Under the pieces are notes generated by a model. It saw only the letters and a program-made list of their open reading frames with translations, was not told where the DNA came from and searched no databases. From Protea cynaroides (taxonomy: Eukaryota; Streptophyta; Magnoliopsida; Proteales; Proteaceae), in assembly GCA_028583415.1 (NCBI GenBank), contig CM053276.1, forward strand, positions 118,971,666 through 119,035,665: a DNA stretch of 64,000 bases, given 5' to 3'. This document shows, one piece after another, positions 46,531-56,922 of the stretch (positions within the stretch are counted from its first letter, which is position 1; the number at the start of each line of letters is the position of its first letter). The translations under genes were made by a program, and so were the position numbers.

Positions 46531-47027
46531 CCTATAACTTCTCCAAAGACCAATAAGTAATAAGAACCTGTCGCCATCGATACACCAATTCAAGAAGAGC
46601 TATTGTTGTTAATGTACTATTTGTTTATGATTGAGGAATAGAGATTGTCACGATTGCACATTTTTTGCAGTGTTATTGTTGAGTATTTACTGTTCTTCAT
46701 TGGGTGGCTTGGGTCAATGCCTGTTCAATCTTCTGAGTGGTAAGGTGAAGAAATTATAATACATTAATACTTGACAGAAGATTGGTATATTTTCCAAAAT
46801 TCTCTGTAATTGTAAGCGAACTATTATACTTTGTTTTTGCCCATTGGGTAAATGAATTTGTTATGCCCTACCATGAACTCGGTTTGTGCCATTTACTCTG
46901 GGTCACTAGTTTTACGGAAGGGTAATGATTCGGTTTTCTATTTTCCTCCCTCCACTACCCCAATTTAATCTCTAATTGCGTGTCATCTATTTTCATTTTT
47001 TTTGTTTCCTGCTCACCCCAACAGTGA

Positions 47028-47067
<40 letters not shown>

Positions 47068-48539
47068 TGGTATGATTTATGGTATATATTTATAGTTAAA
47101 ATAAATTAATATAATTTAAAATTTATAAATAAATTAGAAGGTATTATTCATTATTGTGATAATTTATTATTATTTCTTTATTTCAAGTGGTATCAAACGG
47201 TTGTTACTTGGCTCATAATTTATTTTTATTAATGATTTTGTCATAAATAACTTATAAACTTAAATATAAACTATATCAAAGAGAATTTAAATTAATCAGG
47301 TTTAAGATTAAGTGGTTTGCAATAATTTGACTAAAAAACCTTGGTACCTGACACTTTTCCATCCTGATATTCATTGTTCTCCATGCTCAAGGGTGATCGG
47401 CTATGGCTTTTCCTTGCCAATTCTCAAATATGCACCTCTGTTGGCAATTCATGTAATAGAATACCCTAAAAATTTTGATACTTCCACCCCTGGGTCATGG
47501 GTTCTTCACTAATAAGTATTTCTACGGTGATTTTTTTTTTTTGCTAGGATATTTGTGCAGCCACACCAGTAAAGAAAAAAATTCCTCTAAATCGGCCACA
47601 TTTCAAACTTAGTTACTCATTTTTTTTTTCTTAGATAAATAAGTCCCAAGAAGAATTAAACTCGTGATCTCTTTGAGGTGTTGATCTTTGTCAACTGAGT
47701 TACCTTTGAATTTAGCCAACCCAACTTCAACCTTTATGCCATGCACGAGTGTTGTCCAATCCACTCTCTAGCCAACTGTGTAGAAAAATTCTTGGGTAAA
47801 TTTCAAGGTACTCCTCAACTTTATGACCCACTTTCTACTTAAATCCCCAATCCCCCCGGCAAACAGGGAAGAAAAATATGAGACCATTATGATCCGGGGA
47901 ATCAGTAGATGACCTCTGAAGACCTTTCCACCAGTAAAAGGCAGATGCCAACAGTTGGATGGATAGGGAATCTTATGGATTAATAATTTATTTAAATTTT
48001 AAAACCAAATTTTACTATATGAGTCTTCTAAAATGAATTGATAATACTCATATAGAGGACAGGCCCTTCATCTAATAGGAAAGGTTGTTCCATTAGGATC
48101 TGATGGCAATGGATTTGATTTCTGGAAACAATCTCTCCTTAAAGTAAAGATAAGACTATGTACATAAACGTCTCTCCGGACCCAAGGACAGGAGCCTCGT
48201 GCATGTAGTAGAACTCCTGTATCTTCCCTTAAATGAGATTTCCAGTCAAATTTGTAATATCATGATGTCAAAAGCTCATATCGCATTAAATTTGAAGCAA
48301 CCCATGCCGACAGAAGAACTGCCTAGTCCCTACCTTTCCCTGGTTAAATAATCATATTCTCAGATTCGCTTTCATTTTCCATCGTTCTTGAAAACCACAT
48401 TATTTTCTTCTCTTTTTCCACCACCTAGAACACCACAAGGCTAACTAAACAAGAATGCTATCTTCATCTCCAAAACTGCAAATCCATGAAAGAACTTAGA
48501 ACAAATACAGTCCCAGATGTTCCATGGTCTTCAACGGAA
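46531..48539. other. Intergenic DNA, no gene recognised
   Basis: AT-rich, with a TA microsatellite at about 47032-47061. A possible very small MITE lies near 47063-47200. No coding block or RNA gene was recognised. Confidence 0.5.
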
Positions 48540-49640
48540 CAGAGATTCACTGAACAATCTGATAGAGAGATGGTATATTTATGGATATGTACGCTGAAAT
48601 TGGTTACATTTATATATTGAGCGGTTGGTTGAGGAAATGCCGTAGAGAGATGTCGTTACTTGGAATGTTTTGACTTCAGGGTATGTTAGGACTGGGAGGT
48701 TAGAGAATGCGCTTTCTGTTTTCAGGAAGATGAGTAGCACTCTTTCAGTTTCCGCTTGTGTCGTTTCGGGATACCTGGAATTAAGTAAGCAGATTCATAG
48801 TTATACTTGCAAGGAGCTTGAATTCTCAACTATTATTAGTAATGCCTTTTTGACATGTATTCAAGTGTGGATGCTTAAGTCTGGTCCATGGACTCTGGGG
48901 ACATGCGAATTAAGACAGTTAAAACAGATAGATTCTCTTGTTGTACTTCTCACAGGCTGTGCTCAGTCGAGAGCCCTACAAGGGAAGTGGATTCTTGGCA
49001 CATTGAAGAAAACATAATCAGAATTAGATGCTAGCCTTGGTACTGCTCTTATTCACATGTATGCCAAATGTGGATGCGTAGAGAAATCAATGGAGATCAT
49101 ATGTGGGCTTTGCTATGGATGGGCAGGACCAGCAAAGCACTAGAGAGCACTTCATTGGTGTTTTTAAGTGCTTGTAGTCATGGAAGAAGATTGCCACTAT
49201 TTGATTACATGAGGAAGGAACACCAAATAGAACCCAAAGCAGAAAACTATGGATGTCTGTTTGACCTCTTTGACCGTGCCGGGTTGCTGGATGAAGCTGA
49301 GAAGTTAATAGGAACAATCCCAAATGATAAAATGAGATTACAATACCTCTCTGGGGTGCTTTGCTCGCCTGCAGAATCCATGGAATCATTGGGATGGATG
49401 AGTGTTTGTGGCCAAACGCCTTGTTGGAGTTGAATCTAGCAATTTTGGTTCTGATTCCCTCCTTGCCAACATTTATACAGCAGCTGACAATTGGAGGATG
49501 TAGTGACAAACATGAGACGAAAGATGAAGGATCTTGGGAGTCAAGAAGGTGCCTGGGGGGTGCAGTTCAATTGAGCTGGAATGGCATTGTCCACAAGTTT
49601 CTTTGATGAAATACATCACACTCAGATATGAGATAAATCT
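48540..49640 (+). pseudogene. PPR (E-class) pseudogene
   Basis: Shifted frames together give RDVVTWNVLTSGYVRTGRLE, NALSVFRKM, GTALIHMYAKCGCVEKSMEI, EPKAENYGCLFDLFDRAGLL, DEAEKLIGTIPND, RIHGI and SSIELEWHGIV-like pieces. These follow the order of PLS repeats and an E motif of a plant organellar PPR protein. In-frame stops (for example after EEMP near 48643 and before SELDAS near 49017) and several indels show that it is dead. It is not a copy of the ECB2-like gene in this window, since its repeats differ. Confidence 0.88.
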
Positions 49641-52083
49641 ATTCCATGTTGACTGGCTTGGCCAAACCTTTATTGGGGGTTTGGTGGAAAATGTTATATA
49701 CAGGGAAGACATGAATCCAGTGACATGGTGACACATGAACGATTTTTTGGGTTTAGAACTGACAATATAAGAAGCATGTGGAAAATTTTCAGTCTGTTCA
49801 ATTTCAGATACTGTTACAGCTATTGGACAAAGAATATAGAGAAATGCAGAGAGTTGCAAGCTAGGATTAAAAGTCATTCCAAAGATAATCTCAAGGACCA
49901 AAGAGAAAATGGTGGAAAGATAACCTTTCTATGGTGCGTTCCTAACTGCCTAAGCAAGTTGACATCTTGGCTGAAACTGCAGAAATATATATACCCCAAG
50001 GGGATATCTCAGTTCAGTTGGCAAAGACCAACACCTCAAAATGAAGAGGTCATTAGTTCAATTCTCCTTGGGCCATACCTATCCCCCCCCCCCCCCAAAA
50101 AAAAAAAAAAAAAAAAAAAAAAAAGAAATTTGACATCTTGGTTCTGATTTTTGACCAGTGAAGGGAAGACCCAGTTTCTTTCTTCAGCATTGCTCATCAA
50201 GCAACATGATGGTGTTGAAGTGAATCAGTTGGAAAATTTAGGAAGTTGACAATCAGAGCAAAGTCACGAGCTTCATCAATGCCTATTATCTGGCCATTTT
50301 ACACGTGATTTCATCAATGCCTATTATCTGGCCATAGGAATCCTCATATTTTTATTTCTTCATTCAAAGGTTTTTGAATGAGCTAATCAAGCACAATTTT
50401 CTATTGAACCAAGTTTTATATAAATCGTCATAAGAAGAGCAGATTTATAAAAATTGTGCTTTTTCCTGAACCAAGATTGGTACAATTATACTCTCTCGGT
50501 GATATCTGAATGGTTGAAGCAGCTAAGGAAGAAAGGTTAAGGATATCATCATAAGGGAGAGCCCAAGGTGAAGATAGACTGTTTGGTGAGGCAAATGTTT
50601 TGAACACTCTTTCTCTCAAATGATTTTCAAAAGGATGAAAAGTGTAGGATCATTACAATTTTACATACTGTTTTCCATTTGGGACACCAGAAACAAGAAG
50701 ATTTTTCAGAATGTCTGAAAAATCAAATCCATATCTGGTCTTACATCGCATTTGAAAATGGATTGAAGACCACAAGAAGTAGTTGGCCAAAGGGAAGAAT
50801 AAGGTTCTTTAAGAAGAGCAGTCCCAGGGGCTGACAACTGTAGAGCAGTTAACCCCAAAAGGAGAACATTTGCAAGCCATAACGGATGGAAGTTTCAATG
50901 GCAATACTAATGGAGAATGGGCTGCAATTCTAAGCTTGAATGACCCTGTTTTGTGGGCTTCTTTTGATTATGGCAAAACCAGCATCAGCGGCAGAATCAG
51001 AGGGAAGCGTAATCAGGGAATGTCTCAAGCAAGCAAGACATGGAAAGACTCGAAGGCCACAAGAAGTAGTTGGCCAAAGGGAAGAATAAGGTTCTTTAAG
51101 AAGAGCAGTCCCAGGGGCTAACTGTAGAGCAGTTAACCCCAAAAGGAGAACATTTGCCAGCCATAACAGATGGAAGTTTCAATGGCAATACTAATGGAGA
51201 ATGGGCAGCAATTCTAAGCTTGAATGACCCTGTTTTGTGGGCTTCTTTTGATTATGGCAAAACAGCATCAGCAGCAGAATCAGAGGAGGCGTAATCAGGG
51301 AATGTCTCAAGCAAGCAAGACATGGAAAGACTCGAAGGCACTGGAGAATGGGTCCCGGATGATGGGCTCTTGTGGTCATGGGAACTTTATTCTCTGCCTT
51401 ATGACATTGAACCTTTCTAAAGTTTTTTTGACAGTGTCTGTTATTAAGGTGGATCAATCTATGTTGTATAAGGCACATAATAATTTTTTTTTGGATAATT
51501 TAGTAAAGCACATAAATTAGCTAGGCAGCAACAACAAATCAGGTTACTTAGAAGGACCTAAACTGTTGGATGTTTGGAATTCTATTTAATTAAGATGTTT
51601 TTTCCTTTTCTCATAAAAAAAATCTGTGTTTACCCTCAAAATGTCTTAAGAAAATTCTGATGTGTACAAACCTCATGTTAGGAAGACTGTATTTATTGTT
51701 TCCATTAATTTTTTTTATTTTTTTTGGGTTGGGGGGGGGGGCTATTTCTATTACAGTCACTGGATCCATTTTCAATTCAAAATATGATGGTAATGTATCG
51801 CAAGTGCACTTAGTGTGCACAATATTAGTGATGAACTCAAAAAAAGATATTGTTTGATGTAACTGGGAAAAAAAATTAACAGTGATATTGCCTGCCAACT
51901 CCAGCCTGGTGCTGATGTTTCTCATGCAACTACTTTTATTGTGCCTTACAAATTTCAACAATATATCCACACCAATATAGGCATGGCTTACTTTAACAAC
52001 TTGGAATTCATTGGCCAAACTCAGATAAAGGATGAGAATAAACTATATGACCAATTCTCAAATAGAACCAACAAGACCAATGC
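49641..52083. other. Gene-poor stretch with a coding-like remnant and a duplication
   Basis: Around 49770-50020 a frame such as FQILLQLLDKEYREMQRVAS appears, followed by stops. It looks like protein debris, but I do not recognise the family. A C-run/A-run at about 50084-50124 and the 287-bp tandem duplication at 50770-51339 follow. The last 500 bp are the 3' flank of the minus-strand monooxygenase gene. Confidence 0.5.
50770..51339. repeat. Two-copy 287-bp tandem duplication
   Basis: The block starting CCACAAGAAGTAGTTGGCC at 50770 repeats at 51057, and the two copies are nearly identical over about 283 bp. Both copies read as a coding-like stretch (ITDGSFNGNTNGEWAAILSL, NDPVLWASFDYGKT) that I cannot assign. 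High similarity suggests a recent duplication. Confidence 0.9.
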
Positions 52084-53862
52084 TCAAGTAGAACCAACAA
52101 GTAAAGAAGGGACATCAGCAAAGAAAGGCATACTTTTCTGCTGAAGCTCTTGGCACTCCTCTGGTGTTGCTGTCTTTGGATCGAAAATCTTGCGGTCAGG
52201 AAGAGCTAAGCCCTGTTTAATACGACCCAAACGCCGTGCCTGGAGGACTTGCTTCGAAACAACAGGTAGTTGGATGGACTGAAACTCTGCCAAAGCCAAA
52301 CCCAAGTTCTCCACTCCCCGTTTGGCAAGACACCTGCCTAATATTGCCGCATCTAATATAGACATGTTGGTGCTTCTCAGGCCATGAGGAGTCGTGGGGT
52401 GAGCTGCATCTCCAACTAACACCACATTATCCCAAAATAGTTGTTCTAAAGGATCACAGTCGTATATTACATTCATGAAGGGTTCTTTCGTTTCTTTCAT
52501 AAGCCTTGCCAGCTCTGGAACCCAGGTTTTCTCCGCCTCTTCATGGAGTTGCTCGATCATCTCGGAACTTACTTTGAGAGTAACTGAATTCCCCTGGATG
52601 GAATAGTTTTCAGGTAATCAGCAACATTTATTTGATTCAAAATTATACAAATACAAGACCCAAGAAAGCTACCTTCAATTCAGGCTCTGGTTGATTGACA
52701 TACCAAAGCCAATTCATCCTTTTGTTGGGCAGCTCATAAAGTACACTGTGAGTTCCGTTGGTTATATCAAAGTATAAGCAATTCCCAAGTTCAGGATACG
52801 CCTTCCGGATACCAACAATGGTATCTGAGTTCTCATCTTCCGAGAAATCGAGAACGCCCCTCCATGCGCAATAGCCTGTATACCTGTCAGATGAATTGGC
52901 TATTAAACTTCTTTCAATGAATAAGACTACTGCAAAGTCAAATAGCTTTTTCAATGGGTTCCAACTTCCAACTACCCATGATCCGAGATTCCGAAGAAAG
53001 AAGTGGTGCAGTCGTGAACATAGAAAAAGTTTATCAACCACGAATGATCATTCTGGCAAAGCTTTCAATCCAACGATTAACGCAGTAGGAAAAAACCACC
53101 AACAATCATACTCGAAGTCCCGGAGAAAACAAAATTCAGGCTAAAAGGAGTGATTTTGATTCACAAACCTCAATTTCACGTTAGGTAAGAAGGTCTGACG
53201 AATCTTAGAGAGAGAGCCATCCGCCGCAATGAGCAAATCGGCAACAATCTCGATGGTCTTCTCAGTATGAAGAACCTTCGCTGTTACCTGAACAAAGGCT
53301 TTGTCATCTGAAATGAAGAAAGAGAGGAAGTAGTGCCCCCATTGGACGACATGGAACGGTAGAGCTCTGAAAAGAAGGCCATGAAGATGGACCCAATGGG
53401 CAGCCCTGAAATTGAAATTTTCGTCTCTCGTCAATGTCCAACTGATCTTCTTCTCACTATCCGTTGCCTGGTTCTAATCAAAGTGAAAAAAAAAAAAAAA
53501 AAAAAGAGCAGCAAAACTCCTTATTTTTTTTTTTGGAATTGTAACACACATCTTGAGTTGAAGTGTTGATGTAGTGGTAGGGAGATAAAAGAGTAGCTAA
53601 CCTGATCGATGGAAAGGGGAAGGGTGGAGTCGTGGAAGAGTTGGGGTTGTTGGAGCCATGATTGGATGAAATGGCGAGCCAGAGGGTCGAGGCCAAGCCC
53701 CGCTCCGGTCAGGCTGCCTGAAGGTGGTCCTGTAGATTTCTCGAGGACAACAACGTCCCAACCGGCTTCGATGAGCGCGTGTGCGCAAGACAACCCTGCT
53801 ATGCTACCGCCTACAACAACTGCTTTGGGCTTCCTCGTATTCTTACTATCTCCCGCCTCCAT
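52084..53862 (-). CDS. FAD-dependent monooxygenase (UbiH/PHBH fold)
   Basis: Four exons on the minus strand: 53862-53602, 53473-53169, 52883-52673 and 52593-52084. All introns are GT-AG (phases 0, 2, 0) and the product is 428 residues. The dinucleotide fold is near the N-terminus (AVVVGGSIAGLSCAHALIEA, about 14-33). The second FAD motif is LLIAADGSLSKIRQ (about 170). The GD motif is GDAAHPTTPHGLRSTNMSIL (about 302-321). Together these define group A flavin monooxygenases, the single-component hydroxylases that use NAD(P)H and O2. Plant relatives are annotated as FAD-dependent urate or 6-hydroxynicotinate hydroxylase-like, but the substrate is unproven. No targeting peptide is evident; the short basic N-terminus suggests a cytosolic enzyme. 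The start is the ATG at 53862, which gives MEAGDSK before the fold. Length and motifs look intact. Confidence 0.92.
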
Positions 53863-53956
53863 CGTCAATTTTTGTGTCCCAGTTTCACTTTTCTTGATCG
53901 TTTAATTGGATTCTCACTACGCACTCAACTGCCAATGATGCTACGTCACAGATAAA

Positions 53957-53996
<40 letters not shown>

Positions 53997-55036
53997 TATA
54001 TGAAAGGAGTGTCTCACGACTCTGAGTTTTCTTTATCTTGAAATTGAAGAGAGATATGAAAGGAGTGTCTCACGACTTCTGAGTTTTCCCTATTTTGATG
54101 AGCTGTCATGTCTGGAGTCAAAGTAAATCAGAAAGGATCAGTTCTTCCTTTTCATTACCTTTCATGCTTTGCCATGGAAAGGGAACATGCAAGAGCAGAA
54201 AGCAACAATAAAACGCGCTCATTACCCTTTGGGGTAAGACTTAGAAAACCCAGCCTGCCTAATTTACTTTACGAAAACCATTGGAACTATGAATTGATAG
54301 GGTCCTCCAACAATGGAAAACCCCTCCAAAAATAAGCGTATGCCACTGAGTGCGGAGGGCACACGGTATTCTTTAGTAAAAGGCGAAAGAATAGTTCGCT
54401 CTGTGCTCACCGCGTGGCTGCGTGATTTTTAACAGGCATTGCCTCATTATTATATAGGGGTGCCAATGGTGATGAACGTTGTCTACTTCCCGATGTGGGA
54501 CTACTTTCCCTAGAAAATCACTGCAGTATTTTTTTGGGTAAATAAATGCACTATTGTTGTAACATGCTTCCTTATTTCCATTTCTAACAGTCTTACGGGT
54601 TGGACCCTCCTACGGACTAGGATCACGACTGATGCCCTTCTAATGCTAGGATCGCCTCTGCTATACAGGATTACAGCAGAGGATCTTTCTCCCTCTCTAA
54701 CACTGAATTGAGCGATCTGGATTGTACTATGATGATCTTCTTCCATCCAGGGTGTAAATATGGACCAAAACCGAGAACCAAATTATTATAGGATTTGATC
54801 CACCCATTAGTTTATCGGATTGGTTTTGTAATCGATTTCCTTATTGGATGGTCTGTTAACTGAATAACTATTAAGAAACTAAAAGGCTTTAAACCGTTAA
54901 GGAATCAATTAGTTTTATGGGTCATGTTTATTGAGAATCTAAATTTCTCTGTCTTTTAATTTTATCTTAATTATTTATGAATTTCATAATCAAATTATAA
55001 TTTGTTGAACATATCTCTTTCTTTGTTTTCGGATCT
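53863..55036. other. 5' flank of the monooxygenase gene and intergenic DNA
   Basis: Holds a GA microsatellite (about 53960-53992) and a tandem duplication at about 53998-54095, in which a unit with ATATGAAAGGAGTGTCTCAC occurs twice. The rest is AT-rich with no recognised gene. Confidence 0.5.
53998..54095. repeat. Two-copy ~58-bp tandem duplication
   Basis: ATATGAAAGGAGTGTCTCAC, followed by GACT(T)CTGAGTTTTC, occurs twice about 58 bp apart. It lies about 140-230 bp upstream of the minus-strand monooxygenase start and may sit in its promoter. Confidence 0.8.
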
Positions 55037-55045
55037 TTTTTTATT

Positions 55046-56151
55046 GGATAAATTTCTCCCACTTCCCTTGTAGGAATCTTAAAAGGTTATCACTCCCAAC
55101 TTAACTTTTAATGTCTCCCACCTCCCCTCCTTTTGAGAATAATCTCTCCCATTCAATTTGATGATGACACCAATATTTTTTGGACTATAATGCCCTCATT
55201 GATTTAAAAGAGATTTTATCAAAATTATTTAATCAAATTTAATTTAAAAAAATATATTAAAAAATTATAAATAAATAAATAAAAACATGAGATTTTAATT
55301 TACTAAACAGATTTACGGACGATCTCTCTCTCTCTCTCAATTTTTTACCGTCTTTCTTACCGTTCTGCAACTGCTCCCCCATCTTCAACTCGACAACAAG
55401 AGAGGGGTCACTGGTGGTCATATCGATGGGATGCTGCTGGGAGGAGACCTTGGAGGGCTCTAGAGGAGCCGATGAGAACGAACTGGATGTCGAAGGGGTA
55501 GCCGATGATGGAGAAGGCAACATCTGAGTGGGCAGCGACTTTCAGAGGGGAGGGAGCGTAGCGGACGCCCATGTCAAGGAGAGGCTGGACCTTGGATTGG
55601 GTGCGGTTGAAGACAGTGAGGGAGCAACTGGCCTTGATGAGATGGGAGACATGGATTGCCCCATCACTCCCGTTCTGATCCATCCCAGTCATGTGTTGGC
55701 CGGACTGATTGGTTCTAGGGTGGTGATAGTGGCGGCCATGGAATTGAAATGACGGAGGTGGAGAGAGAACGAACAGACGATGAGGGTGGATAATGAACGG
55801 TGGAGGTGAGGAAAAGATCCCAGAGAGGAGGGCTGATTTGGGATTTTAATTAATTAAATTGATTATCCCTAAATCTGTTTAGTAAATTAAAATCTCATGT
55901 TTTCTTTTTCCTTAAAATTTTTTAATATATTTTTTTAAAATTAAATTTGATTAAACAATTTTGATAAAATTTCTTTTAAATCAATCTAAGGGCATAATAG
56001 TCTAAAAAATATTGGTGATGATGAATGTCATCACCAAATTGAATGGGAGAGATTATTTTCAAAAGTAGGGGAGGTGGGAGACATTAAAAGTCAAGTTGGG
56101 GGGGTGATAGCCTTTTAGGATTCCTAGAGAGGAGGTGGGAGAAATTTACCC
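55046..56151. mobile_element. Pack-MULE carrying a captured dehydrogenase fragment
   Basis: Terminal inverted repeats of about 270-285 bp lie at 55046-55319 and 55866-56151. They begin GG(A/G)TAAATTTCTCCCAC and share TTTTAATGTCTCCCACCTCC and AATATTTTTTGGACTAT-like blocks. A perfect 9-bp target duplication, TTTTTTATT, flanks both ends (55037-55045 and 56152-56160). Long arms plus a 9-bp duplication are the signature of Mutator-like elements. There is no transposase. The 0.5-kb core contains a minus-strand piece of a host dehydrogenase gene, which makes it a Pack-MULE. Confidence 0.93.
55362..55739 (-). pseudogene. Captured beta-hydroxyacid dehydrogenase (HIBADH-like) 5' fragment
   Basis: From the ATG at 55739 the minus strand reads MAATITTLEPISPANT, a TGA, then LGWIRTGVMGQSM, a frame change, SHLIKASCSLTVFNRTQSK, MGVRYAPSPLKVAAHSDVAF, another frame change and IDMTTSDPSLVVELK. 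This follows the N-terminal NAD(P)-binding half of plant 3-hydroxyisobutyrate dehydrogenase-like / 6-phosphogluconate-dehydrogenase-family proteins. Those have GWIGTGVMG, a sheet ending in FNRTxxK and a VDMTTSDPSL motif. The substrate-binding half and catalytic lysine region are absent. One Rossmann glycine is replaced by Arg. Two frame changes and a stop make it non-functional. Confidence 0.85.
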
Positions 56152-56167
56152 TTTTTTATTTGAATGT

Positions 56168-56863
56168 TGTTAGGAGGGAAATGATCCTTCCACTTAAAAT
56201 CTTACACGTGTCAAGTGCGCTTTCGGAGCCTGAGCGCTCGGAGTGTCTCGCACTCGGCTTCCCTTGCATTCGGCCTCCCTTGTGCCCGGCCTCCCGGGTA
56301 GCGCTCGGAGTTAAGATCCTACCCAGTGGAGGGAGCCAGAGTCCTATTGAGATTCTGCTACCTCCGGAGAGTCCTTCTTTCAGTCTGATATGACACCGAC
56401 TATTCCGATCGGTCATTACTTACACGTTGACACGAGTTAGTCCCAGAGCTGACCTACCTAGCTTCCTTGGCTGAGGTCTCCAACTCCTACTCAGAGTCTA
56501 CCACTTAAGTGTCCCACAGAGCGACACATGACAATCATATTGGCGATCTATCTCTCTGAGTCCTGGTGCCTCCATGCATCTTCCCAATCTATAAGTAGAG
56601 TCATCCCTCAAGGTAAACCCTAATGCGCTTACGCACTTACAAGTTACCAGCTGTTGTTATTCATCCCTCACGCTCAAACTCACTCATCGTCCCACTCTCT
56701 CTAAACTGGAGATAGCTTTCTGCTATCTCTTGACTGTTTACCTTGGGAATCTAACTTAGGCATCGGAGGGTACTCGGGGCTTAGGCGCCCCCCTCCTTTG
56801 TCTCATCTCTGTGATTGCAGGTCATTCAGAGCGCGGATCAACGGGCGATTTCCAACCGTAACA
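56168..56863 (+). repeat. 5' LTR of the Tat element
   Basis: About 696 bp, bounded by TGTTAGGAGG and CCGTAACA, which gives the inverted ends TGTTA/TAACA. A TATA-like CTATAAGTAG lies at 56589-56598. The left edge is inferred from these ends because the partner LTR is outside the window. An alternative start 3 bp earlier (56165) is possible. Confidence 0.75.
56589..56598 (+). promoter_or_regulatory. Possible LTR TATA box
   Basis: CTATAAGTAG sits in the last 40 percent of the LTR, about 275 bp before its end, a usual place for the U3/R promoter. No experimental support. Confidence 0.35.
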
Positions 56864-56866
56864 GTT

Positions 56867-56883
56867 TGGCGCCCATCGTGGGG
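56867..56883 (+). other. Primer-binding site of the Tat element
   Basis: TGGCGCCCATCGTGGGG begins 3 bp after the LTR end. TGGCGCC starts are usual for tRNA primer sites in Tat/Athila elements. I cannot assign the tRNA with confidence. Confidence 0.7.
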
Positions 56884-56922
56884 CCTCTTTTGACTGAGTT
56901 TAGCGCGTAGGTATTCCTTTCA

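Noticed and set aside
45990..46556. Reading the ndhH/ccsA block as a functional nuclear gene
   Set aside because: Both parts are internal fragments lacking catalytic context, no promoter or targeting peptide is visible, and the changes look like decay.
47063..47200. Possible ~140-bp MITE with GTTTGGTAT / ATACCAAAC-like ends
   Set aside because: The inverted ends are short and imperfect and no target duplication was found, so it is not listed as a feature.
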